NCBI GenBank assembly: GCA_902773415.1
Contig: CACYEE010000148.1
Coordinates: 1-15,833 of the forward strand
Source of the DNA: an uncultured Actinomyces sp.
GTDB taxonomy: Bacteria > Actinomycetota > Actinomycetes > Actinomycetales > Actinomycetaceae
DNA: 15,833 nt
Direction: 5' to 3'
Of the stretch, positions 7,062 through 14,422 are shown in pieces. The first letter of the stretch is position 1. Every line of letters begins with the position of its first letter. Below the pieces are notes generated by a model. That model had not been told where the DNA came from, made no database searches, and was given only the letters and a program-made list of their open reading frames with translations. The position numbers and the translations under genes were made by a program.

Positions 7062-7085
7062 GCAAACGGGACAGGCAGGTGTCGC
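7062..7085. repeat. REP-like repeat core, copy 1
   Basis: These 24 nt share 21 identical positions with 15639-15662, about 8.6 kb away. The conserved parts are GCAAA, GGGACAG and GGTGTCGC. A second GGTGTCGC-like element precedes it (GGGTGTCGC, 7055-7063). Copy 1 runs into the long hairpin at 7076-7114. Short GGGACAG/GTGTCGC palindromic units of this kind are often scattered between genes and are spread by RAYT-type transposases in some bacteria; no such transposase is in this window. Confidence 0.6.
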
Positions 7086-7114
7086 ATCGGGGACGGCCCC
7101 CGATGCGGCACCTG
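7076..7114. terminator. 17-bp hairpin between convergent genes (probable bidirectional terminator)
   Basis: The left arm 7076-7092 (CAGGTGTCGCATCGGGG) and right arm 7098-7114 (CCCCGATGCGGCACCTG) pair over 17 positions with one T-G wobble and a 5-nt loop. It lies between the 3' ends of the zincin-like gene and tspO, so it can stop transcription from both sides. No T-tract follows on either strand. It overlaps the REP-like core. Confidence 0.6.
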
Positions 7115-7123
7115 CGCCGCGGG

Positions 7124-7615
7124 TCAGTTCAGATACCACACTCCGGCATTCAGGTAGGCGGCGAAGGCGAGCCAGGCCACGTAGGGAATCTGCATCGCCG
7201 CCGCTGCCGCGTCGACCTTTCGGAAGGCCGCGGCCATCGCGACGACCACGGCCCACAGGCCGACAAGCCAGAAGAAGGCGAAGCCGTAGGCCTCGAAGGC
7301 GAAGAATGCGAAGGTCCACGCGAAGTTCATGGCAAGCTGAACCGCGAACAGGACGAGCGCCTGCGTCCGTTCGGGCGACGGCGGCCGAATCCAGATGCGC
7401 GCCGCACCGATGCCCATGAGGGCGTAAAGCACGGACCAGGCAATCGGAAAGACGATTGCGGGCGGGGACAGCGGCGGGGTCGCCATCGTCGTCCCGTAGG
7501 TCTCCATTGCATCCTGCGTAGCGAGGGCGGCGGCAATGCCGACCATCTCGCTCAGGGCAATCCAGAAAGCATAGACGGACCACGTCGGGGTCCGCAGGGT
7601 CGTATGCGTAGTCAT
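7124..7615 (-). CDS. tspO: TspO/MBR family membrane protein (tryptophan-rich sensory protein)
   Basis: The product is 163 residues, normal for the family. It has five predicted helices (about 13-33, 52-74, 85-106, 109-131, 143-161). TspO signatures are clear: PPAIVFPIAWSVLYALMGIG (51-70), QLAMNFAWTFAFF (93-105) and PYVAWLAFAAYLNAGVWYLN (144-163). Family members bind porphyrins and related ligands and are linked to tetrapyrrole handling and stress signalling. The ligand here cannot be read from sequence. The ATG at 7615 has AAGGA (7622-7626) with 6-nt spacing; this frame stays open far upstream but without family similarity. The gene ends 115 nt from the convergent zincin-like gene, separated by a strong hairpin. 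It is functionally unrelated to its neighbours as far as I can see. Confidence 0.93.
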   Translation of the reverse strand: MTTHTTLRTPTWSVYAFWIALSEMVGIAAALATQDAMETYGTTMATPPLSPPAIVFPIAWSVLYALMGIGAARIWIRPPSPERTQALVLFAVQLAMNFAWTFAFFAFEAYGFAFFWLVGLWAVVVAMAAAFRKVDAAAAAMQIPYVAWLAFAAYLNAGVWYLN

Positions 7616-7920
7616 GATGCGTCCTTGTCTCGAACATGTGCTGGCCCGGCACAGCCAGAGAACTCGCAAGCTGCGCCGGCATTCGGCACAACGCCGCAGC
7701 TTCGGCGCGATTCCTCCCTGACCCCTTCCCGATGCCTGCACGAACCCGCCTTCGGGAAAACTCCCAGAAACATGTGCGGGGTCCGCGTCGGCACCCCACG
7801 CTGGCACGACAGAAGAGGCCTGGCGAACCAAGGCCACGCAACCGGCGCGCCACGCCGGCCCGCGCCTTTCGCCCTTGGCGCAATCGCGCGGTCTGTCCCG
7901 CACCGCGAGAGACCGCCTCG
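7616..7920. other. 305-bp intergenic region between DUF5719 gene and tspO
   Basis: It holds the tspO ribosome binding site (7622-7626) at one end and a weak hairpin after the DUF5719 gene at the other. AACATGTGC occurs twice (7633-7641 and 7769-7777), which may be chance. A 60-codon reading frame (7612-7794, minus, GTG start) ends with an ATGA overlap onto the tspO start but resembles nothing. I found no confident tspO promoter. Confidence 0.5.
7888..7916 (-). terminator. Weak hairpin just downstream of the DUF5719 gene
   Basis: GCGGTCT (7888-7894) pairs with AGACCGC (7910-7916) around a 15-nt loop. It begins 5 nt after the DUF5719 stop codon. No T-tract is present, so this is a position-based suggestion only. 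Confidence 0.25.
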
Positions 7921-9603
7921 CTACCGGACGGCAATCCTGAGCGCCGTCGACGATTCGCGCGGCCCCAGCAGGGCAAGCCAGTCGATCGCATGGCCGTCGT
8001 CGAGCGCGGATTCCGCGACGACGGCCGCATGTACCGGAGAGCTTGCCTCCAGGCGCAGCGCCGCCGCCCCGATTTCCACCGGCACCCCGTGGCCCGCCTC
8101 GACCCGGACGGACACCGGTTCGAGCGGAACCCCCGTGGCGTCGTAGGCATGCATCGTCACATCCGCAGCCTCCTCGGCCGCAACAAGGAGACGGCCGCCA
8201 AGCGTTCCGACCGTTCCGGCCGCCTGCCGGTCCGCCTTCACCGGAGCCGCCCACGCGATATCGCGCGGCGCGCCCTCTTCCTCCTGGCGCGCCAGCCGGA
8301 CCCCCGCCGAGACGGGACGGTCCGCGTCGACGACCACCGCCGCGATTGCCCCGTCGATATCCTCGACAGGCACGTCGACGACCGTCTTCGGAGCCACCGT
8401 CACCGACTCGAGCCCCGCGAGCGCCGCAGGTCCCGATACCCCGAATACACGCACCGAAGCCGTCGCCGGCTCCTCGCCCCAATTCGCGATTCTCAGCGTC
8501 GCCGATTCCAGGCCCCCGCTCGACGAAACCGCGGGAACAACCAGACGCCGGCCGGCCTGGCCCGCCGGAACGAACGTGACGCCCGCAGGGGTCGCGCCCG
8601 CAAGAACCGTCTCCTGCAACGCCGCCAGCACCGCCCCGGCCTCCGCAAACACCCGGAAGGCGACGCGCGAATCGGAATCGGCGATTCCGTCGAGAAGGAT
8701 GCGGCGCGCCGCCCCCGCATCGACCATGACCTGCTCGGCGGAAAACACCGACAGCTCGCCGGCAGAACCGATCGCTTCCACATTCACCCGCGCCGCAACC
8801 GCCCCCGGATTGTAGAGAATCAGCTCGTTCGACGTTCCCACGGCCGTCTGGCTGCCCGTCAGGTACTGTTCCATCGAGGCGCGCCCGCACGCCAGCGATG
8901 CCGTGCCGCGCAGATCGCCCGCCTGCGCCGAGTGCGCGAAGGACCCGGCAATCACGGTGCCCGCCTCTTCCGCCTCGAAGACGCCGGACACGGCCTCGCC
9001 GACCTTCACCTCCAAACCGTCGCCGCCCAGGGCCGCTCCGCCGATGCTCGCCGCGCCGTCGGCAAGGAGCATCGAGGCTGAGGAAACCCGCTCGTCGACC
9101 TCATGGACATCCATTCCTTCCTCAAGGGTTCGGCGAAAGTCCCCCAAACAGACAAGGGAATCGGGCTCCTCGGCGCCATGCACGGCAGGCACCTGCACAA
9201 CCTGAGTGCCGTTCTGGGTCGAGGACGGGCCGAAGCCGGCCATTGCCGCACCGAGAACAAAAGCCAGCACACCCGAAAAACGGCGAATCGTCGCCGCGTC
9301 CGGGCGGCGCGCGGGCGCGCCGCCGGCAGCCTCCCGTTCCCGCTGCACGCCGACGGTTGCCGCGCTCCGGCCCGCCTTCCCGGCGTCGAGATCGGCGAAA
9401 GCCGGCCATCGGTCCGCACCGGCGTCACAAGGCCCGTTCTCGCGGTCCGCGAATGCGAAAGCCTCCTCCGCTCCGAGGCTGCGGTCGCCTTGGAACGTCG
9501 CCCCGGCCGTCTCCCCCGCCGCAGGCGCGGCCCCATCGACGGACGGCCCCTTCGCTCCGGCAGCCGCGCCCAAGGGCCTGTCCTGCTCGCCGAACGACAT
9601 CAT
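7921..9603 (-). CDS. DUF5719 family membrane-anchored protein
   Basis: The product is 560 residues. A hydrophilic Ala/Gly/Asp-rich N-terminal stretch (1-107) comes first. One hydrophobic helix follows (about 108-125, IRRFSGVLAFVLGAAMAGFG), then a large Ser/Val/Ala-rich domain with repeated beta-strand patterns that should lie outside the membrane. This fits DUF5719, a family usually encoded next to a large GT2 glycosyltransferase in actinobacteria. No catalytic motif is visible. The ATG at 9603 has GGAGG with 6-nt spacing and its ATGA overlaps the glycosyltransferase stop by 4 nt, so translation is probably coupled. It is likely to work with the glycosyltransferase at the cell surface; this is inferred from gene pairing. 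The 107-residue cytoplasmic tail seems long for such a protein. The assignment rests on context and general composition more than on a diagnostic motif. Confidence 0.78.
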   Translation of the reverse strand: MMSFGEQDRPLGAAAGAKGPSVDGAAPAAGETAGATFQGDRSLGAEEAFAFADRENGPCDAGADRWPAFADLDAGKAGRSAATVGVQREREAAGGAPARRPDAATIRRFSGVLAFVLGAAMAGFGPSSTQNGTQVVQVPAVHGAEEPDSLVCLGDFRRTLEEGMDVHEVDERVSSASMLLADGAASIGGAALGGDGLEVKVGEAVSGVFEAEEAGTVIAGSFAHSAQAGDLRGTASLACGRASMEQYLTGSQTAVGTSNELILYNPGAVAARVNVEAIGSAGELSVFSAEQVMVDAGAARRILLDGIADSDSRVAFRVFAEAGAVLAALQETVLAGATPAGVTFVPAGQAGRRLVVPAVSSSGGLESATLRIANWGEEPATASVRVFGVSGPAALAGLESVTVAPKTVVDVPVEDIDGAIAAVVVDADRPVSAGVRLARQEEEGAPRDIAWAAPVKADRQAAGTVGTLGGRLLVAAEEAADVTMHAYDATGVPLEPVSVRVEAGHGVPVEIGAAALRLEASSPVHAAVVAESALDDGHAIDWLALLGPRESSTALRIAVR

Positions 9604-12600
9604 CGCTTTCCTCCCCCGCCTCGGACCGGAAGCGCCAGCACGAGACCGGCAAGCAGCGCAAGCCCGGCGACGGCGGCGCACGCCGACACGAAAGGACGCT
9701 CATGGCGCACGCGCACCGTTCCCGCTTCGGCAGGAAGCCTCCACTGCTGGCTCCACGCCCCGCCCGTCGCCTCAAGCGGCACGGCCTCTCCGCCTTCAGG
9801 GACGAAAACGGCGTTCCAGCCCGAATCGGCGCGTTCGGCAAGCCGCAGCGTCCGCTCGCCCTTCCCGGCAGGAACCTTCGACGTCGCCTCGACAATGCCC
9901 GAGGCAAGAGACAGCGTTCCGTCCTCGCCTTCCAGGCTCAGGCGAGAGGCCTCGCCGTCGCCCCCGACACGCCAGAAGGCACCCGTGTCGTTTTCCGTCA
10001 CGAACTCGAGGCCGTCCACCGAATTCAGGGCCGCACGCAAGGGACCGGCCGCATTCGCCGGCACGGAGGCGGGAACAAGAACCACCCCGATGGCGTGGAC
10101 GCGAAGAACCTGCGCAAGCCCCTCGCCCGATCCGGACAGCGACGCCAGCGCCGCCGCAAGGTCCGCATTGGCTTGGGCAAGAGGACCCGTCCCTTCGGCC
10201 GCCTCAAGATTCGCGAGTGCGGCCACCATCGAAGCCTCGTGAAGCTCGAGGCCGTTGCCGCGCCAGATTTCCGCATCAAGCCCGTCCTCGGCGGCAGTCA
10301 GCGCAAGAACCCGCGAACGGTTCGCCGACTCCTCGCCTGCGCGCGCCACGGCAGGAACATGGTCCCCGGCAGGCCCAAGGAGCGAGGCCGAACCCCACAG
10401 CGAATCCGCGGCCCAGTAGCCGGCAACGACCATCGGGGCCGCGGCGGCGACAAGCACCAGAGCCGCCGCGGCCGGCTTCGCCGCGGGATTGCCGGCCGTC
10501 GAACGCAGCCCTTCGGCCGCATCGACAAGCACGATCCACAGGCCCGCGAAGGCGATGCTCAGGCCGATGCCCGTCCAGCCCGATACAAGCAGATACCGGC
10601 CCGCCTCCGCCCGCACGGACACGACGACGCCTGCCGCGGCGATCGCCCATGCCCATCCGCAGGCAACCAGAAACCAGCCCAGGCGAACCGTCGCGAACCG
10701 GCGAGGGCGATAGAGGGCGCCAACGGCGCACGCAAGAAGAACGCCAGCCGCAACGACACGCACAAGAGCGCCCGGCTCGCCCGCCGCCACCGCATCGAGC
10801 GATGCCTGGCCGAGCGGGGAAAAGGAGAACAGGGCAAGAGCGTCCTGAGACACGGGAACCGGAACCCCGGGGGTCGCAAAGGCAAGCCGCCACGGCCCTG
10901 CCAACGCCGAGGCCGCAGCAAAAGTCGGCACAAGCACGGCAACCGCCGGAACCGGCAGCCACAGCCAGCGCCACCGCCCGCCCTTGCCCGCCGCCGCGCC
11001 GACAAGCGCCACGCCAAGCCCGGCAACGACAAAGGCCGGCGAGGAGGCCGCGGCAAAGGCAAGAAGCACCGAAGCGCCGCCGATCCCGGCAAGCGAACCG
11101 GCGAAAGCAGCGTGAAGCGCCGCAAGCAGCACGGGCACGAGCAGGTGGACCACAACGCCGGCAACCTGCCCCGCGCCCAGCGCATCGAGGAACGGAGGCG
11201 CGCAGGCCCAGACCAGCGCGCCCGCGCCACGCACCGCAGGAGAGACAGCCATCCACCCTGTGCTCGCGAAGGCGACCGCGGCCGCCAAAGGCACGCCGAG
11301 AAGCACAAGGCACGACACTCCGAAACCAAGGCCCGCAGGAAACGCAAGCGGCGACAGCAGAGCCCACAGGGCATCGACAGGAGCAGCCATGCCGTCGCCC
11401 GAAGGCAGCCAGGACTGCGCAGCGCCACGCACAAGCTCGGCCATGCCCCACCCGTCGCCACGAAGCGCGCCGCCTTCCAGTCCGCGCAAGGCAAGACGGG
11501 GAAGCTGGGCAAGCAGGCCGACAGCGAAAGCGACAGCGACATACGCCACGCCGAAACCCCGCAAGTGGCGGGCCCTCGTCTCCTCCGCGCGGATCGCCAT
11601 CGGATCGGGAACCTCCGCCGCGACCGCCGTTTCGCGAGACGAAGCGCTCGCCTCAAGCTCGGCCGCATAGACGCTGTGGGGACGCTCATGGAAGCCGCGC
11701 AGCCTGTGGTCCTTCACCGTCGCCGCGGACAGGCGCGAACGGCCCCTGGCAACGGTCCCGATTCGCCCCAGCATCCTCGGCCCAACGGCGAGTTCCCCAA
11801 GCGCAAGCCGAGAATCCTTCGCGGCAAGCCGCCCCGCGGCGCGAACCGGGCAAAGCACGAGAAACGCGAGAAGCATGCAGGGAACAAGCGGTGCCGGAGC
11901 CGCAATCAGGGCGTTGAGGCATTGGGCGACGCGACGGCCGACGAAAGAGGAACGTTCGTCCTCGCCCAGCGAGCGGCGCGCATGGCGCACCTTCGCGCGC
12001 GGACACGCCGCCACGGCGAAACCCGCCGCGCGCATCCGGCGCGACAGCTCAAGCCCGTCGCCGAAAGGCCCGAAATCCCCTCCGAGGCCACCGGCCTTCC
12101 CAAGAGCCGAACGCCGGACGAGCATTCCCGCGCTGCCGACCCCGAGAACCTCGAAACGGTCGTCGTACTGACCGTGGTCAAGCTCGCCCGGATCGATCTC
12201 GGGTATGCGGCGAGCCGAGCGCGTTGCGCGAATCCCGACCTCGACAAGCTCGCGCGGAGCGTCCCACCGCACCTGTTTCGGGCCGACGATTCCGATGTTT
12301 GCGTCCCTTCCCGCGCAGTCGAGAAGCGCCTGGAGCGCATGCGCCTCCGGGGCCGAATCGTCATGCAGAAGCCACAGCCATGACGCCTGTGAAGGCGGCG
12401 CGGCGCCAATCGCGGCATCGACGGCCGCGAAAAAGGTCGGCTGCTCCCCCAGCGCCACGGTCACGGCCTCCTCGGCACCATCGAAGCGGGCCAGGAAGGC
12501 GTCGACGGGAGCCGTCGACTCTCCAAGAACTCCGACGACAATCTTCACGGGAGCTTCGGTCTGCGAGGCTAGCGAGACGAGCGTTCTCTCGATGCAGGGA

Positions 12601-12647
12601 CTTCCGGCCTCCGAGACGAGGACCGCGAGGACATCCCGGCCCGGCAC
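9600..12647 (-). CDS. Large polytopic family 2 glycosyltransferase
   Basis: The product is 1015 residues. An N-terminal GT-A domain (about 1-235) has the metal/nucleotide-sugar motif WLWLLHDDSAP (Asp96, Asp97) and the later GPFGDGLELSRRMRAAGF region typical of GT2 enzymes. Hydrophobic helices start at about 243-268 and 364-384, and a dense block of predicted helices runs about 424-750. An outer domain follows (about 751-985) that includes SGWNAVFVP and a Trp-rich WSQQW motif, reminiscent of the ectodomains of membrane glycosyltransferases such as AftD. A last helix is at 986-1007 and the tail is basic. It probably builds or exports an envelope glycan; donor and acceptor are unknown. GTG at 12647 lies 8 nt after whiB, without a clear Shine-Dalgarno, which suggests coupling to whiB translation. 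DUF5719 follows with a 4-nt overlap. Confidence 0.88.
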   Translation of the reverse strand: MPGRDVLAVLVSEAGSPCIERTLVSLASQTEAPVKIVVGVLGESTAPVDAFLARFDGAEEAVTVALGEQPTFFAAVDAAIGAAPPSQASWLWLLHDDSAPEAHALQALLDCAGRDANIGIVGPKQVRWDAPRELVEVGIRATRSARRIPEIDPGELDHGQYDDRFEVLGVGSAGMLVRRSALGKAGGLGGDFGPFGDGLELSRRMRAAGFAVAACPRAKVRHARRSLGEDERSSFVGRRVAQCLNALIAAPAPLVPCMLLAFLVLCPVRAAGRLAAKDSRLALGELAVGPRMLGRIGTVARGRSRLSAATVKDHRLRGFHERPHSVYAAELEASASSRETAVAAEVPDPMAIRAEETRARHLRGFGVAYVAVAFAVGLLAQLPRLALRGLEGGALRGDGWGMAELVRGAAQSWLPSGDGMAAPVDALWALLSPLAFPAGLGFGVSCLVLLGVPLAAAVAFASTGWMAVSPAVRGAGALVWACAPPFLDALGAGQVAGVVVHLLVPVLLAALHAAFAGSLAGIGGASVLLAFAAASSPAFVVAGLGVALVGAAAGKGGRWRWLWLPVPAVAVLVPTFAAASALAGPWRLAFATPGVPVPVSQDALALFSFSPLGQASLDAVAAGEPGALVRVVAAGVLLACAVGALYRPRRFATVRLGWFLVACGWAWAIAAAGVVVSVRAEAGRYLLVSGWTGIGLSIAFAGLWIVLVDAAEGLRSTAGNPAAKPAAAALVLVAAAAPMVVAGYWAADSLWGSASLLGPAGDHVPAVARAGEESANRSRVLALTAAEDGLDAEIWRGNGLELHEASMVAALANLEAAEGTGPLAQANADLAAALASLSGSGEGLAQVLRVHAIGVVLVPASVPANAAGPLRAALNSVDGLEFVTENDTGAFWRVGGDGEASRLSLEGEDGTLSLASGIVEATSKVPAGKGERTLRLAERADSGWNAVFVPEGGEAVPLEATGGAWSQQWRLPAEAGTVRVRHERPFVSACAAVAGLALLAGLVLALPVRGGGGKR

Positions 12648-12655
12648 TGCGGCAG

Positions 12656-13012
12656 CTACGCCTGACGGGCGCGACGGCGCTCGCGGGAGATGCGACGGCG
12701 GTCGTTATCCGACATTCCGCCCCAAATGCCATGCCGGATGTCATGGGAAATGGCATACTCCAGGCATTCGGAACGAACTTCGCACTGCTGGCAGATGCTC
12801 GTAGCAGGCGCAGTCGAACCGCCCTTTTCGGGGAAGAAGATGTCAGGGTCGGTCTGGGCGCACAGTGCGGACTCCTGCCAATGCTTCTCGCCCTCGAACT
12901 TCTTGGCGTACCCCAGATCGAAGATTCCCTGCATCAGGGCGCGTGCCTGATCGAGCTCCTCCTGAGTCGCGGTCCCCACGATATTCAGAGCAGCTCTCCC
13001 CTGCATCCTCAC
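12656..13012 (-). CDS. whiB: WhiB-family iron-sulphur transcriptional regulator (WhiB2/WhmD-like)
   Basis: The product is 118 residues from GTG 13012. The Wbl domain has four Cys in the pattern LCAQTDPDIFFPEKGG ... CQQCEVRSEC. The GIWGG turn and a basic C-terminus (RRRISRERRRARQA) follow. These bind a [4Fe-4S] cluster and contact sigma factor and DNA. The closest class by motif and neighbourhood is WhiB2/WhmD (WhiB in streptomycetes), needed for septation or sporulation. The GTG at 13012 was chosen because AAGGAGG lies 5 nt upstream, the same spacing as in hpf. An ATG at 13006 and a GTG at 13030 are also in frame. It heads the operon with the glycosyltransferase and DUF5719 genes. In mycobacteria the homologue also lies near the DUF3499 and zincin-like genes. 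Confidence 0.95.
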   Translation of the reverse strand: MRMQGRAALNIVGTATQEELDQARALMQGIFDLGYAKKFEGEKHWQESALCAQTDPDIFFPEKGGSTAPATSICQQCEVRSECLEYAISHDIRHGIWGGMSDNDRRRISRERRRARQA

Positions 13013-13017
13013 GGCTT

Positions 13018-13024
13018 CCTCCTT
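13018..13024 (-). promoter_or_regulatory. Strong Shine-Dalgarno that decides the whiB start
   Basis: AAGGAGG on the minus strand lies 5 nt before GTG 13012 and 11 nt before ATG 13006. It falls inside the coding stretch that the GTG at 13030 would give, so it argues against that longer start. Confidence 0.7.
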
Positions 13025-13048
13025 AGCCACTCAACGACAACTAGGTAA

Positions 13049-13078
13049 ATTACATGCGTGTTATCCATAAAAAGTCAA
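13049..13078 (-). promoter_or_regulatory. Candidate whiB promoter
   Basis: On the minus strand TTGACT (13073-13078) is followed after 18 nt by TGTAAT (13049-13054). The overlapping TAATTT (13047-13052) would give a better TANNNT box with a 20-nt spacer. The region is strikingly AT-rich for this genome. The transcript would have a leader of about 30 nt containing the strong Shine-Dalgarno. Confidence 0.45.
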
Positions 13079-13172
13079 GGCAAAATGTTTAAATGCCAAA
13101 TGTCAAACGACGGGCAAAACTCCCCTCCGCACCATCATAGGAAAAAAGGCCCGTATGGCAAAATGTGCAAAT
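13079..13172. repeat. Two near-identical 16-bp motifs upstream of whiB
   Basis: GGCAAAATGTTTAAAT (13079-13094) and GGCAAAATGTGCAAAT (13157-13172) match at 14 of 16 positions and are 78 bp apart, same orientation. The first abuts the candidate whiB -35 box and extends to a GGCA-N11-TGCC arm pair (13079-13097). A looser relative, GCCAAATGTCAAA, is at 13095-13107. They could be operator sites for a regulator of whiB or of the divergent gene; the protein is unknown. Confidence 0.45.
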
Positions 13173-13363
13173 TCTCGCACGATTCTCCCTGACATCCACA
13201 CATTGTGCCATACCTCACCCTCCAATGCCATGTGGGCAATGCGCTGCCGCCACCGCCCCGTTTCCTCCGCCACCCTCGCGGCACAAGATACGATGGAACG
13301 CCGCCGGGGCCTTCGGACCCGCCCGGCACCGCAGCCGGCAGGGCGAATCCCGCACCGTCCTCC

Positions 13364-13393
13364 TTGTGCTCGCGCCACCGCCGCACATAGAGT
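13364..13393 (+). promoter_or_regulatory. Leaderless promoter of the TIGR03089 gene
   Basis: TTGTGC (13364-13369), an 18-nt spacer, and TAGAGT (13388-13393) form a reasonable -35/-10 pair. The -10 box ends 6 nt before the ATG at 13400, which would place the transcription start on the A of the start codon. No Shine-Dalgarno is present. Confidence 0.6.
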
Positions 13394-13399
13394 TGCCTC

Positions 13400-14077
13400 A
13401 TGGAAGACGCCCTCACGCTCCACAACGCGCTCGTCGCCCGGGGTTCCCGGCCCGCACTGACCTGGTACTGCCCGCAAGGCCGCATGGAGCTCTCGGGAAC
13501 AGTCGCAGCCAACCACCTCGCGAAAATCTCCGCCTTCCTCGGCGACGAAGCCTGGACCGAACCCGGCGACACGGCCCTCGTTCTCCTTCCCTGCCACTGG
13601 AAGAGCGTGCTCTGGGCTCTTGGGGCCATGCTTGCCGGCCTCGACGTCCGGCTCGGCGGCCGTGACGGCGATGCCGCCAGCATCGCCGTCGCCATTACGA
13701 ACAAGCCCGCCGAAGCGCCCGCCGCACGCGAAACCGTCGCCGTCGACATGAACCCGCTCGCCTTCGGATGGTCCGGCGCGCCCCTGCCCGACGGAGTGCT
13801 CGACGGCTCGGCCGGCCAGATCGCCCAGCCCGACACCCTTGCCGACACCGAACGGCACCGCGCCTCGAACTTCGCAGCATGGGCAGCCAGGGCCACCCTC
13901 CCCGAAGGAGACCGGATTCTCGTGCGGGAAACGACCCTTGAACGAGCCCTCACCGCCGCCGCCATCCAGCTCTCGCGCGGCTCGCTCGTCGTCGTCGACC
14001 GCAAAGGAGCCGAACGCGCCGAAGCCGAGAAGGCCATCTTCGCCAAGCTCGCCGACACCCCGGCTGCCCGAACCTAG
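13400..14077 (+). CDS. TIGR03089 family protein (AMP-binding-enzyme N-terminus-like)
   Basis: The product is 225 residues, the usual short length for TIGR03089, an actinobacterial family resembling only the N-terminal part of acyl-CoA synthetase-type AMP-binding enzymes. Family features are RPALTWYCPQGRMELSG (17-33), an AKISAFL helix, and a PGDTALVLLPCHWKSVLWALGAMLAGLDVRLGG segment (about 55-87). The glycine-rich ATP loop and the acyl-adenylate motifs of full-length enzymes are absent, so adenylation is unlikely. Function is unknown. The M. tuberculosis relative, as I recall, is Rv3268, close to the rhamnose/cell-wall genes, and here rmlA lies downstream. ATG at 13400 is fixed by the family N-terminus and by the -10 box 6 nt upstream. 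It is divergent from whiB. Confidence 0.87.
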   Translation: MEDALTLHNALVARGSRPALTWYCPQGRMELSGTVAANHLAKISAFLGDEAWTEPGDTALVLLPCHWKSVLWALGAMLAGLDVRLGGRDGDAASIAVAITNKPAEAPAARETVAVDMNPLAFGWSGAPLPDGVLDGSAGQIAQPDTLADTERHRASNFAAWAARATLPEGDRILVRETTLERALTAAAIQLSRGSLVVVDRKGAERAEAEKAIFAKLADTPAART

Positions 14078-14101
14078 GCCTTGCGCCTCGCCTCCGTACG
14101 C

Positions 14102-14127
14102 ACGCGGGGATGCGGGTACGCCCGCGT
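14102..14127 (+). terminator. Weak hairpin after the TIGR03089 gene
   Basis: ACGCGGG (14102-14108) and CCCGCGT (14121-14127) form a perfect 7-bp stem with a 12-nt loop, 25 nt past the stop codon. No T-tract follows. It is suggested mainly by position. Confidence 0.3.
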
Positions 14128-14422
14128 CGGCGAAGCATAAGAGCGCGACATGGAACAAAATCACGCGAAAACCGTCCGTTTTGCGCTACCAAAGTCGCCG
14201 CATCCCTGCGGCCTGTCAGCCCCACATGCATCCAACCCCGCGACGGCCCAATCGCAACGCCGCAGGCATCGCCTCCGAGAGCCGCAGCATCGGCCATTGT
14301 CGCAAGCCCGGACACCGCACGGGCGGCGAAGGCCGCGCAAGGGCAACCGGCTCCTCGAACACCGCATTGCCCCTTCCGACGCCGACGAGGATGCCGGAGC
14401 CGCCAAGGAGGACCGAAGCCTC

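Larger units (their letters stand above)
13013..13399. other. 387-bp divergent intergenic region, whiB / TIGR03089 gene
   Basis: The whiB-proximal half is AT-rich and carries the candidate whiB promoter and the repeated GGCAAAATGT motifs. Further on is TGCCATGTGGGCA (13226-13238), another TGCC/GGCA arm pair. The half next to the TIGR03089 gene is GC-rich and carries that gene's probable leaderless promoter. I see no small gene or structured RNA here. Confidence 0.5.

Noticed and set aside
7612..7794. 60-codon frame overlapping the tspO start by ATGA
   Set aside because: It has a GTG start, no Shine-Dalgarno and no similarity, and tspO has its own AAGGA. A coupled leader peptide is possible but unsupported.
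8898..12383. Very long plus-strand reading frames (1161 codons, also 903 codons at 9206-11917) opposite the glycosyltransferase and DUF5719 genes
   Set aside because: Products are Arg/Pro/Gln-rich with no domain; they are antisense shadows caused by GC-rich codon bias of the genuine minus-strand genes.
13013..13030. whiB start at GTG 13030
   Set aside because: The strong AAGGAGG (13018-13024) lies inside this longer form and is ideally placed for GTG 13012.
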